Assembly (NCBI GenBank): GCA_050289385.1
Contig: JBNKFQ010000204.1
Span: 1-64,000 of the forward strand
From: JBNKFQ01 sp050289385
GTDB lineage: Bacteria > Pseudomonadota > Gammaproteobacteria > Pseudomonadales > Porticoccaceae
Length of the DNA stretch: 64,000 nt
Reading direction: 5' to 3'
How positions within the stretch are numbered: position 1 is the first letter of the stretch; each line of letters begins with the position of its first letter. Below the pieces are notes generated by a model. It was not told where the DNA came from. It did no database searches and was given only the letters and a program-made list of their open reading frames with translations. Below are positions 44,514 to 52,192 of this stretch, one piece after another. The position numbers were made by a program, and so were the translations under genes.

Positions 44514-45431
44514 GTGCGGAATTCCTGTTTGCTGTTGGATAACGTTGGGTGACTTCACCCTTACTCTGCGTGGGGGCGTGGCGTTGGATTGGACTAAACG
44601 TCGCTCTGCACTGAGGGATTCGCTGAACTCGGCCAACACCTGATCGAAGCTGCCGATGGCATCTCCCAGTCCGGCCGCAATGGCTTCATCCCCGAAGTAG
44701 AGTCCCGCTTCGGTAGCGCGCACCGCCTCGACATCCATGCCGCGCATCGATGCCACTTGGGTCACAAACAACTCATAGAGCCGGTTTACTTCGGTTTGCA
44801 GCGATGTGGCCGCCTGTGGGCTTAATGGCTCGTGGGGTGAGAAGTCGTTTTTGTGGTGGCCAGAGAAAATTGCGGTGTAGTGCAAGCCATCTTTTGCATC
44901 GCGTACCGACTGATCGACATGCAGAGCAATGACACCAACCGAACCGACGCCTGCAGTCTGGGAAAGCGTTAAGCGCGTGGCTGCTGAAGCGATCGCGTAT
45001 GCCGCTGAATAGGCCGCGTCATTGGCGTGAGCCCAGACCGGTTTCACCGAGCTGGCTGATCGAATCCGCTCGGCCAGTTCAAACACGCCTCCGGCTTCAC
45101 CGCCAGGCGAGTCCATATCCAACAAGATGCCTTGCACCTGAGGATCAGCGATGGCTGCATCAATGCGTGCCGCGATATCGGCATAGGACATCAACCCCGA
45201 TGCCGCCTCTAAACCAATGGTTCGGCGCACCAAAGTGCCGTGAATCGGAATGATGGCGATGCCTTGCTGTGCCGCTTGCACAGGTGCGCGTGCAGGTACG
45301 GGCGGTAACGCTGCACTCACCTCGGGCAAGCCGATGCGAGATCCGAGCACCGACAAAATGATGTCCAGTTTCGGGCGCGCAATAAGTAGCGGCGTCCCGT
45401 ATAAACGGGACGCTAAATGAGCCAATTGCAT
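44106..45431 (-). CDS. S49 family prohead protease, lambda gpC-like
   Basis: The 441-residue protein is a SppA-type serine peptidase that matures the capsid. The protease part (about 55-270) contains GIAIIPIHGTLVRR, GILLDMDSPGGEAGGVFELAE and the nucleophile Ser region NDAAYSAAYAIASAA (about 145). The C-terminal part (about 307-441) is acidic and helical, like the scaffold segment of lambda C, and has its own internal start (see 44106-44513). It follows the portal gene, as C follows B in lambda. Confidence 0.92.
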   Translation of the reverse strand: MQLAHLASRLYGTPLLIARPKLDIILSVLGSRIGLPEVSAALPPVPARAPVQAAQQGIAIIPIHGTLVRRTIGLEAASGLMSYADIAARIDAAIADPQVQGILLDMDSPGGEAGGVFELAERIRSASSVKPVWAHANDAAYSAAYAIASAATRLTLSQTAGVGSVGVIALHVDQSVRDAKDGLHYTAIFSGHHKNDFSPHEPLSPQAATSLQTEVNRLYELFVTQVASMRGMDVEAVRATEAGLYFGDEAIAAGLGDAIGSFDQVLAEFSESLSAERRLVQSNATPPRRVRVKSPNVIQQQTGIPHMTTNENADPKTDDLEASLAEPATESEVTDPTPQAPAPAASVSHSPAAMTGRGEAQAIAELCLIAGNSQRTAEFIASGMSEAQVRQALLNARAEQPDISSRITADAGTQSTSQPESSPVVAAAKKLSTSHTLSKGA

Positions 45432-45433
45432 GA

Positions 45434-46930
45434 TTAGTTTTCCTGAGGTTCTTGGGGTGGTGTCGGCGTTGCGCCGGCCACAGAAGGCTTGTCTTGTCGC
45501 GGATCAGAATCGAATACCAGTCCGAGTTCATCAGCGCGTTGATTGTCGGCGGCAATCTCCCGGTCGATATCCTCCGCGTCATAGCCGAACGCGGATATGG
45601 CTTCGGAGCGAGACAAAAGACCCGCGCGAATAGCAGTGAGCATGGCATCGAACTCTTTCTTCGGATCAACCCATTGCCAGCCCTGCGGGATCCACTTGGC
45701 GGCCAGGTACTCCCGCTTGCGTTCCGCAAATTGTGGCATCGGCAAAGCACCTTCGAGTGCCGCCTGTTCCATCCACGCTCGCCAGATCGGGCGGCACAAT
45801 TGATGCACGATCACGCCATGTTGAATCGCTTCGCAGCGACGTCGAAATTCCAGCAAGCCCGCTCGAATGGATGAGTAATTCACCTGGGTGAGATCACCGG
45901 TGAGCATTTCATAGGTGATACCCATGGCAGACGCCACCGCCCGAAACTGCATGCGTAAAAACTCGGCATAGCTGCCACCCACATCGGCCGGCTGACTAAA
46001 ACGCACATCTTCGCCCGGTTCCAGAATTTGCATTGTACCGGGCTCAAGACCGGCCAAAGCAGCACCGGCAGCATCCGGAAGCCCTTCACCCATCAGGTTG
46101 TCTTCCGGTGAAAGCCGTGTAATGAAGCCCGCAAACATCGCAGCCGTTTTCTTGCGAACCAGCTCGGCATCGTCGTATTGGTCCAGTTCATTGAGTTTGA
46201 CGAGTGCTCGTGCAAGCCAGGGTTCGCCACGAATCTGGCCAGGACGCAGCGGGCGAAATAAGTGGACGATTTCAGCAGCCGGGACGCGAACTGTATCCGT
46301 CCCACCGTTACCGGACCCTCCGTTACTGGACATGGGCGCCAAGGCGCCATCACCCGGGTGGGTTCGCGTTAAGTGGTAGGCCACCCGCCGTCCCAAACGG
46401 TCGAACTCGATACCGGCGCGAATCAAATTACCGGACGATGTCTGCGTGTTCATGGATACCGGCAAATGCTCAGGCTCCAGAACCTGCAGTTGTAAACCTA
46501 CGGGCAGCCCATCTTCGGACTTGCGAAAGCGAAGGCGCACCAGACATTCACCGCCTTCGAGCATGGCGCGGCAAGCCAAGGCCTGCAAACCATAGAAATC
46601 GGTGAGCCCGGCGGCATCCGCTTGCTCACACCAATCGGACCAAAGCCGATGGATGCCTTCACGTAAGGACTGATCTTGCACCATGCTTTGGGGCTTGATG
46701 CCAGTGCCGATTGCATTGGACACGAAGGCTTCCACCCCGGCCGCAGCCCAGGCATTACGTCTTACTAAATCGCGGCTTTTAGCGCGCAGCTCATCCTGGC
46801 TATACGCCAAGGCGGCAACAGCGCCGGGATTGCCCACCTGCCAGGCCAGTGCACGACGTCCACCACCAACACCATCGTAGGTCGGTGAGCCGCCAAACAA
46901 GCGGCGTTGAATTCTTCCAATCCAGCTCAT
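45434..46930 (-). CDS. Portal protein, lambda gpB family
   Basis: The 498-residue protein forms the dodecameric DNA portal at one vertex of the head. Family landmarks are DELRAKSRDLVRRNAWAAAGVEAFVSNAIGTGIKP (about 45-80), EIVHLFRPLRPGQIRGEPWLARALVKLNELDQYDDAELVRKK (about 200-242) and YAEFLRMQFRAVASAMGITYEMLTGDLTQVNYSSIRAGLLEFRR. It lies between gpW-like and protease genes, as in lambda. Confidence 0.94.
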   Translation of the reverse strand: MSWIGRIQRRLFGGSPTYDGVGGGRRALAWQVGNPGAVAALAYSQDELRAKSRDLVRRNAWAAAGVEAFVSNAIGTGIKPQSMVQDQSLREGIHRLWSDWCEQADAAGLTDFYGLQALACRAMLEGGECLVRLRFRKSEDGLPVGLQLQVLEPEHLPVSMNTQTSSGNLIRAGIEFDRLGRRVAYHLTRTHPGDGALAPMSSNGGSGNGGTDTVRVPAAEIVHLFRPLRPGQIRGEPWLARALVKLNELDQYDDAELVRKKTAAMFAGFITRLSPEDNLMGEGLPDAAGAALAGLEPGTMQILEPGEDVRFSQPADVGGSYAEFLRMQFRAVASAMGITYEMLTGDLTQVNYSSIRAGLLEFRRRCEAIQHGVIVHQLCRPIWRAWMEQAALEGALPMPQFAERKREYLAAKWIPQGWQWVDPKKEFDAMLTAIRAGLLSRSEAISAFGYDAEDIDREIAADNQRADELGLVFDSDPRQDKPSVAGATPTPPQEPQEN

Positions 46931-47152
46931 TTAGAAACCCTTGCCGGTGGTGATGCGAATTTGTCTGGGCGCGCCCGGCCACAATCCAGTGGCAGTTGCC
47001 TGCTCAAACAAATCGCGTTTGATGATTTCAATGGCGGTTTTAAGTTCGTCGACACTGCGATACTCCACCGTTTTATCGCCAAAGCTCACGCGCTTTTCGC
47101 CTTTGGCCAGAGCAGCCTCAAGCAACTCCAACTGTTCTTGTGTGTAAGCCAT
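46931..47152 (-). CDS. Head-tail connector, gpW-like
   Basis: A 73-residue protein (AYTQEQLELLEAALAKGEKRVSFGDKTVEYRSVDELKTAIEIIKRDLFEQ) with the two-helix/beta-hairpin pattern of gpW, which closes the portal after packaging. It ends one base before the portal gene, in the lambda order W-B. Confidence 0.9.
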   Translation of the reverse strand: MAYTQEQLELLEAALAKGEKRVSFGDKTVEYRSVDELKTAIEIIKRDLFEQATATGLWPGAPRQIRITTGKGF

Positions 47153-47544
47153 TAGCGAAATACCGTGAGATTGATTTCAGTGGAGTCGGCGTAGGTGGTC
47201 GAAGTCGTGGCACAGCTGATGTCCACGTAGTGCTCGGTCTTCTCGTCGTTGGTTTCGCGCACGATAGCGATTCGCTGGGCACCGTTATCGGTGCTACTGC
47301 GCGCTAAGGCGGTCCAGCAATAATGGGTATCCAGCATGGGTTGGCTGAAGTAAACGCGGTACCGGCCTCTGGCGATCCGATTGACGCTGGCCACGTTGAA
47401 AGCTGCGCGCAGGAGGATGGTATTGCCGTCATAACCAAAGCACACCCAGGCACGTGCCACACCGGGATGATTGGCGGTGATCTTTGACTTCACTTCCGAA
47501 CCGATGCGAACCGCTAACGCCGTCAATCGCTCGATCAGTGTCAT
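47152..47544 (-). CDS. Phage protein between terminase and gpW, unrecognised
   Basis: A 130-residue protein with an N-terminal helix (LIERLTALAVRIGSEVKSKI) and a beta-rich rest (ARAWVCFGYDGNTILLRAAFNVASVNRIARGRYRVYFSQPMLDTHYCWTAL, about 29-80). The segment GRYRVYFSQPM is reminiscent of the beta-sandwich ends of tail fibres or pilot proteins. It overlaps both neighbours by one base, so it belongs to the head operon. No function is assigned. Confidence 0.7.
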   Translation of the reverse strand: MTLIERLTALAVRIGSEVKSKITANHPGVARAWVCFGYDGNTILLRAAFNVASVNRIARGRYRVYFSQPMLDTHYCWTALARSSTDNGAQRIAIVRETNDEKTEHYVDISCATTSTTYADSTEINLTVFR

Positions 47545-48035
47545 TAGCTCAAGGCCGCCTCAAAGATCGCAACAAAGTCCGTGTCGGTGTTGCCCACATC
47601 GGTTATGGCGACCGCACCAATATTCGAGCGAGCTTGTGTTTGCTCTGGCACCGTCAAGGTTTGTGGCGCATCAAAACGCACTCGGTTGTTCACCGCTGCG
47701 AGCAACGCATCCAGACCCGTAGTGCCGTCTTGCAGCAACTGCTGGATTTCCAACAAGGTGTCATAGGCGGCATCTGCGCCACCCAGAATTTCAGCCTTCA
47801 ATGTATCCAGCAGGCTGACGATCTTGGAGGATGAATAGGTGGTGGTCAGTGCGACGTTGGCATCATCGATACCGGTTCCACTGGTGACCGCCGCCTGCAG
47901 TTCATTGATAGCAGCGACCAGGCTGGATTTGTCGGTTGTGGTGAGGCTAGCCAGCGCGCCAGTTTTGATGTTGAGCGTGTTGAATTCCTGGGCAATGCGA
48001 AGCACCAGACTTTCAATCCGGGTTTGTAAACTCAT
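47544..48035 (-). CDS. Phage fibre-like protein in the head gene cluster
   Basis: A 163-residue protein with the segments LTTTDKSSLVAAINELQAAV and FDAPQTLTVPEQTQARSNIGA, both of which recur in phage tail and neck fibre shafts. The middle is helical and Ala/Leu-rich. Its place among the head genes, between terminase and gpW-like genes, would suit a head or neck fibre. It might also be a cargo gene that entered between packaging genes. Confidence 0.65.
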   Translation of the reverse strand: MSLQTRIESLVLRIAQEFNTLNIKTGALASLTTTDKSSLVAAINELQAAVTSGTGIDDANVALTTTYSSSKIVSLLDTLKAEILGGADAAYDTLLEIQQLLQDGTTGLDALLAAVNNRVRFDAPQTLTVPEQTQARSNIGAVAITDVGNTDTDFVAIFEAALS

Positions 48036-48108
48036 AATGATTTCTCTTTAAGTTGAGTCAGGTTTCATCCCAGCAGGCGAGGAAATCTGACAGCTCAAGG
48101 CTGTTTGA

Positions 48109-50082
48109 TTAGGTTAACCAGCGGCTGCGCACCACTTGTCGTGACCGTCGCGCGGTGCCAGAAGATGAAAGGCCACTAGCCGAACTCAATTGAGCCGTGG
48201 TCTCTGCGGGTGTTGCTTGTGATAAGGCGGCGGTGTCTGATGCCAGTCCGAGCTGTCGTTCAAGCTCATTCCAGTGCCGCTCCTCGAAGCGATCAAGTCC
48301 GGCGGCCGAAGCGGCGGCGCGAGCATAGACATAGCAATCCAAGGCCTCGTTACGCTCACGCATTTTCTGCCATTCACGCACCGGGAAGCCATTTCGATCG
48401 CGACGAGTAATGAGCTGCTCGGCACAGAGTTGTTGAATAAACTCTGCATCGATTTTCGGCAGATGGACAAAGCCCGCCGGATAAACCGGTGTGATTCCGT
48501 CCTCTGCCACATCAGCGGTTTTGCGCAGATTGTTATAGAACTCAAGCTTGGCGATACCCACTGCAACGCTGTAGAGCTTGATACCTCGGCGCAGTTTTTT
48601 ACCGCCTTGGGAAACATCAATTGCCGTAGGTGTACCGATCAACGCGGCACCGCGTGGTACGCCTTTAATGGCCATTACCCGGGAATCGCGACATCCACGC
48701 ACAAAGGCATAGGCCTCTTGGGTGGCAAACCCTGTATCCAGGGCAAATCGCGTCAGTGGCATTTGGTTGCCACTTGCGTGGGTCCAGGTTTCGTCGATCA
48801 TCGATTTCAGTGATTGCCACACCGTTTCACGAGCTGTGTCACCCATAAAAATTCGATGCTCAATCAGCCAAGATTCTTTGCCACGAGAGAATGCCCAGAT
48901 GGATGCTTCGATACGATCTTTCTGCACATCGGCCGCACCCACTAACAACAAACCCTGCTCCGGCACTGTGCCGATTGCATAGTCCTCCCGTCGTTCAATC
49001 AGTCGCTGCCAGTCCGGTGCCTCACCTTCTTCAACCCAGGTTTCGCCCAGCTCGGTGTTCTTAAAGGTTTTGATGGCGGCAGCCGAGCCGGACTCTTTGC
49101 TGACAGCACTTTCCCACGAGGCTGCGATGTCTTGCCAGGATCGCCAACCCACTGGGCTGTACAGAGACGACAGGTGAAAGCCGGCCGTTTTGTAATTGCC
49201 TTCGGTGTTCATGGCTCGCCATTCGCCGTGTTCAAGCATCCAGGTTTTGTGATGCTCGGCGATGGGCTTGTCGCATGACTCGCAGACATAAGCCGCCGTT
49301 TCAGGCTGCCCCTTTTCCCAGCGCAATTGTTCAAATCGCAGCCATTGCCGATGTGAGCAATGCGGGCATGGCACAAAGTAACGACGTTGATCTGAGGCTT
49401 CGAATTCCCGCTCAATGGCAGAGGCGCCCGAAATGGTTGGTGTAGAAACAATGAATATCTTTCGCCGAGCAAAGGTACGGGTACGTGCTTCCGCCAGCGA
49501 CACCGCGTCACCTTCACCTTCGACATCCAATGGATAACCGTCGACCTCATCCAGAAACAAATAACGCACCGGCATGGATCGCAGCCCGACAGCGCTGTTA
49601 GCTCCGGTCATCACCAGCACACCGCCACGAAATTCTTTCGACAAAATGGTGTTGCCCGAATCGCGTGATCGCGCAGGTGCGATCAACTCTGCAAGGATGG
49701 GCGACTCATCTATCAGCGGATCAATGCGCTGCTTTGAGTTGCGCTTGGCCATTTCCACAGTAGGCCATACCGCCATCATCGGCCCCGGCGCATGGTGGAT
49801 CACATAACCGATCCAGTTGGAGCCCATCTCCGTTGCACCCAGCTGGGCGGCCTTCATAAACGCGACCCGCTCTATGGGCGAGGTTGGCGACAGGCAATCC
49901 ATAATGGCTTTCAGATAGGGTGTTCTACTGGTGCGCCAGCGACCGGGCTCCGCCGAGGCTTTGCTCGACAGCATGCGATGCCGGTCTGACCACTCGGAGA
50001 CAGATAACAGTGGATCGGGGGTCAGTCCTTCTCGCCAGGCTCGGTCGATGTCCAGCGCGCCGTCATAATCATCGATAAGCAT
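48109..50082 (-). CDS. Terminase large subunit, lambda gpA family
   Basis: The 657-residue packaging ATPase and nuclease has the gpA-type N-terminus (PDPLLSVSEWSDRHRMLSSKASAEPGRWRTSRTPYLKAIMDCLS, about 22-66), the modified Walker A (MKAAQLGATEMG), Walker B YLFLDEVDGYP and a zinc-finger-like CPHCSHRQW-CESC pair (about 238-272). The C-terminal nuclease half contains the conserved FALDTGFATQEAYAFVRG. It follows the small subunit after 82 bases. Confidence 0.95.
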   Translation of the reverse strand: MLIDDYDGALDIDRAWREGLTPDPLLSVSEWSDRHRMLSSKASAEPGRWRTSRTPYLKAIMDCLSPTSPIERVAFMKAAQLGATEMGSNWIGYVIHHAPGPMMAVWPTVEMAKRNSKQRIDPLIDESPILAELIAPARSRDSGNTILSKEFRGGVLVMTGANSAVGLRSMPVRYLFLDEVDGYPLDVEGEGDAVSLAEARTRTFARRKIFIVSTPTISGASAIEREFEASDQRRYFVPCPHCSHRQWLRFEQLRWEKGQPETAAYVCESCDKPIAEHHKTWMLEHGEWRAMNTEGNYKTAGFHLSSLYSPVGWRSWQDIAASWESAVSKESGSAAAIKTFKNTELGETWVEEGEAPDWQRLIERREDYAIGTVPEQGLLLVGAADVQKDRIEASIWAFSRGKESWLIEHRIFMGDTARETVWQSLKSMIDETWTHASGNQMPLTRFALDTGFATQEAYAFVRGCRDSRVMAIKGVPRGAALIGTPTAIDVSQGGKKLRRGIKLYSVAVGIAKLEFYNNLRKTADVAEDGITPVYPAGFVHLPKIDAEFIQQLCAEQLITRRDRNGFPVREWQKMRERNEALDCYVYARAAASAAGLDRFEERHWNELERQLGLASDTAALSQATPAETTAQLSSASGLSSSGTARRSRQVVRSRWLT

Positions 50083-50164
50083 CTCGATCTTTCTTGTGGC
50101 TATCTGTTTTGCGAACCGAGGTAGGCGCGGTAAAACAACAGCCCATTAATTTTGTTTAGTGCGG

Positions 50165-50707
50165 CTAGTCCACTCTCGATTGCATCTCACCCAGTTCCTG
50201 CAAGTGCTCTCGCACTGAAGCTTCCAAAACGACATGCATGGTATGAGGGTCTACTTCGAGACGGGCCGCCATCTGTGCTGACACCCGCGATGGCCAGTTG
50301 AGCCAGGCATCACGTTCTGAACGGGCCAGCTTGAACACGTGGGCGATGGCTTTGGAGCGATCCACCAGTTCCTGTTTTAGCTGCTGCAGCTTGACCCGAT
50401 TGGTCTGCGCCTTGAGCACTTCGTTGGCCGTTCGCGCTTGCATGTAGGTGGTGCCGGAGGCCGGACCACCACTTTCCTTGAGCGTTTCGTCGACCGCATC
50501 CAAGGCAGCCTTGGGGACTGCTTTGGTCGCAGCAGCTGGTTTGCGTTGCTGGGACTGGTCGGTATTAAGCGTCCATTGGCGATCGGCTTTGGCAATGTCG
50601 ACACTGCCGTCAGGCTCCAATGAAATGCGTCCAGCCTTGACGGCCTTGCGCACCGCCGTATCGGAAACTCCGCGATGTTTGGCATACGCCCGCAATGATA
50701 CGCCCAC
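50165..50707 (-). CDS. Terminase small subunit, Nu1-like
   Basis: A 180-residue DNA-recognition protein for packaging. The N-terminal winged HTH (VSLRAYAKHRGVSDTAVRKAVKAGRI) is of the Nu1/XRE-like type, followed by a flexible linker, a long helix (TYMQARTANEVLKAQTNRVKLQQLKQELVDRSKAIAHVFKLARSERDAWLNWPSR, about 87-141) and a C-terminal part that would bind the large subunit. It starts with GTG at 50707. The packaging (cos) site is expected near this gene, but I cannot identify it. Confidence 0.88.
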   Translation of the reverse strand: MGVSLRAYAKHRGVSDTAVRKAVKAGRISLEPDGSVDIAKADRQWTLNTDQSQQRKPAAATKAVPKAALDAVDETLKESGGPASGTTYMQARTANEVLKAQTNRVKLQQLKQELVDRSKAIAHVFKLARSERDAWLNWPSRVSAQMAARLEVDPHTMHVVLEASVREHLQELGEMQSRVD

Positions 50708-50766
50708 GCAATAACCTACTGTTTTTAATCGAATTATTAAGCGGAATTGAGTTGATAAGTGCTCCG

Positions 50767-50780
50767 AAGGAAGCGTTCAT
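50767..50780 (+). repeat. 14-base direct repeat, copy 1
   Basis: AAGGAAGCGTTCAT ends 33 bases before the start of the first rightward gene. An identical copy lies at 51857-51870, in nearly the same position before the last rightward gene. Confidence 0.7.
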
Positions 50781-50813
50781 GTGCTTAACGAAAGCGCACA
50801 CGGAGACAACAAC

Positions 50814-51026
50814 ATGAGCCGCAAACCTACCGCCCTCGACACCTTTATGGCCCGCAAAGCGGAGATCGACGAAGCACTGGCCCGCCTGCAAGCCCTGAGC
50901 GACGACCACTTCAACGCCCATCCCGATGAAATCAACTGGGGGCACGCCGGCAGCCTCGGCTACATCGCCGAAAAGCTGAAAGAACTGACCGATTTTGCCT
51001 TCCAAGAAGGCGAGTACGCCGAGTAA
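50814..51026 (+). CDS. Small phage protein opening a rightward accessory cluster
   Basis: A 70-residue protein starting at ATG 50814 (MSRKPTALDTFMARKAEIDE), with GGAG eight bases before it. A longer reading from 50781 has no such site. It is helical and acidic (ALARLQALSDDHFNAHPDEINW, then GYIAEKLKELTDFAFQEGEYAE). It is divergent from the terminase small subunit and is the first of four genes that run against the rest of the phage. No function is recognised. Short-range position suggests an accessory or regulatory role. Confidence 0.75.
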   Translation: MSRKPTALDTFMARKAEIDEALARLQALSDDHFNAHPDEINWGHAGSLGYIAEKLKELTDFAFQEGEYAE

Positions 51027-51037
51027 AGGAGCCCACA

Positions 51038-51499
51038 ATGAGCCAACTAACACCCACCCAAATCACCATCCTGACGGCCGCAGCAAAGCGGCCCGATGGC
51101 AACATCGAACCCATGCCCGACAACATCAATGCTGGAATCAAACCCCGGGTGATCCAGGGGCTGCTAACGCGCGAGCTCATCATTGTCAACGAAAGCGGCC
51201 ACGCCATAGCGCCACTCGGCTACCAGGCCATCGGTCTTGAGCCTGCACCCAAAACAACAAACGCTGAAGCTGGAGTAAATCTGCGAGAAGGCACCAAGCA
51301 AGCCCGAATGATTGCGATGCTTCAGCGTCCCGAAGGCGCCAGCATCGAAGACATCTGTCAGGAAATGGGCTGGCAAAAGCACACGGTGCGCGGCGTCTTT
51401 TCCAACACGCTGAAAAAGCGCCTGGGGTTGACGCTTACCTCTTATAAAAACGAAGGCCAGCCTCGCCATTACCGCATCCAACAGGAGGTGGCGCCATGA
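51038..51499 (+). CDS. DUF3489 domain protein
   Basis: A 153-residue protein. The C-terminal part (NLREGTKQARMIAMLQRPEGASIEDICQEMGWQKHTVRGVFSNTLKKRLGLTLTS, about 80-135) is the DUF3489 pattern, a winged-HTH-like domain seen in phages and plasmids. The N-terminus (LTPTQITILTAAAKRPDGNIEPMP) is a second small helical unit with a similar start. Together they suggest DNA binding. It overlaps the next gene by four bases (ATGA). Confidence 0.85.
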   Translation: MSQLTPTQITILTAAAKRPDGNIEPMPDNINAGIKPRVIQGLLTRELIIVNESGHAIAPLGYQAIGLEPAPKTTNAEAGVNLREGTKQARMIAMLQRPEGASIEDICQEMGWQKHTVRGVFSNTLKKRLGLTLTSYKNEGQPRHYRIQQEVAP

Positions 51500-51840
51500 G
51501 CACTCGATGCCTGATTGCCATCGCCAAGGATGGTCATTACCTGTCCATTTACTGTCACCATGACGGCTATGATGCTGATTATGGCGTTGGCCCGACGCTA
51601 CACGCGCATTACAACTCAGCAGAGCTCGCCGCCGACCTGATAGCACTTGGAGATATTTCCTACCTACAGAGCGACAAAGCCTGCGCATACCACCGGGATC
51701 GTGGCGATGCATGGGCACAAACCCAGCCAAAACGAACCACCAGCGAGTCACAGTTACTGGCATTGGCGCAGGCCTGCGATGCCGATTATATGTACCTGTT
51801 TGACGGCGAACGATGGGGCAGCAGAAAGCTTCGGATATAG
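51496..51840 (+). CDS. Phage accessory protein, unrecognised
   Basis: A 114-residue protein (MSTRCLIAIAKDGHYLSIYCHHDGYDADYGVGPTL) of a type I have met in phage accessory regions without a known function. The sequence is a mix of short strands and helices with Tyr/His/Asp-rich loops (YCHHDGYDAD). It starts inside the end of the DUF3489 gene (ATGA), so the two are coupled. No catalytic motif is claimed. Confidence 0.75.
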   Translation: MSTRCLIAIAKDGHYLSIYCHHDGYDADYGVGPTLHAHYNSAELAADLIALGDISYLQSDKACAYHRDRGDAWAQTQPKRTTSESQLLALAQACDADYMYLFDGERWGSRKLRI

Positions 51841-51856
51841 CTTGATTAACTCTCGC

Positions 51857-51870
51857 AAGGAAGCGTTCAT
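51857..51870 (+). repeat. 14-base direct repeat, copy 2
   Basis: AAGGAAGCGTTCAT is identical to 50767-50780 and ends 31 bases before ATG 51902. The two copies precede two separate genes at nearly the same distance. Confidence 0.7.
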
Positions 51871-51901
51871 ACAGACACACCAAGCCACCGAGGACAAACC
51901 A

Positions 51902-52192
51902 ATGGGAACCTGGAGCCAACCTAACACCACCACCAAAGCCTGCGAACTGCAACGATTGATGACAGCGCCGATCACACGCAAAACAGCCTGCGACCAGCTT
52001 TACGATTTAGTGGGTGACGATGATTTGTTTGATTTCTTTAATGAGCTGGACGAGACCGACGATGTTCGCTTTTTGGTCCAATCCCACATTGAGAAAACGC
52101 TCAAGAACTTGCATCTTTCATTGCAACCCTGGGATAGCGAGGCCATCGAAATTTGCAAAGCGATCAGCCACGGTGAATGGCTTAAACGCTAG
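51902..52192 (+). CDS. Small acidic phage protein
   Basis: A 96-residue protein starting at ATG 51902 (MGTWSQPNTTTKACELQRLM) with GAGG nine bases upstream. Its middle is strongly acidic (LYDLVGDDDLFDFFNELDETDDVRF), and the end is helical. Acidic proteins of this size include DNA-mimic anti-restriction factors, but nothing in the sequence proves that role. It converges with the ParB-methylase gene, overlapping it by 11 bases, and is the last of the rightward cluster. Confidence 0.7.
   Translation: MGTWSQPNTTTKACELQRLMTAPITRKTACDQLYDLVGDDDLFDFFNELDETDDVRFLVQSHIEKTLKNLHLSLQPWDSEAIEICKAISHGEWLKR

Noticed and set aside
48274..48813. Plus-strand ORF of 179 codons inside the terminase gene
   Set aside because: It is antisense to a well-supported terminase, has no ribosome site and shows no domain pattern.
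51164..51952. Long minus-strand ORF of 262 codons opposite the rightward accessory genes
   Set aside because: It has no ribosome site and is rich in Arg/His/Trp as expected from an antisense shadow. The plus-strand genes are coupled by ATGA overlaps and have good starts.
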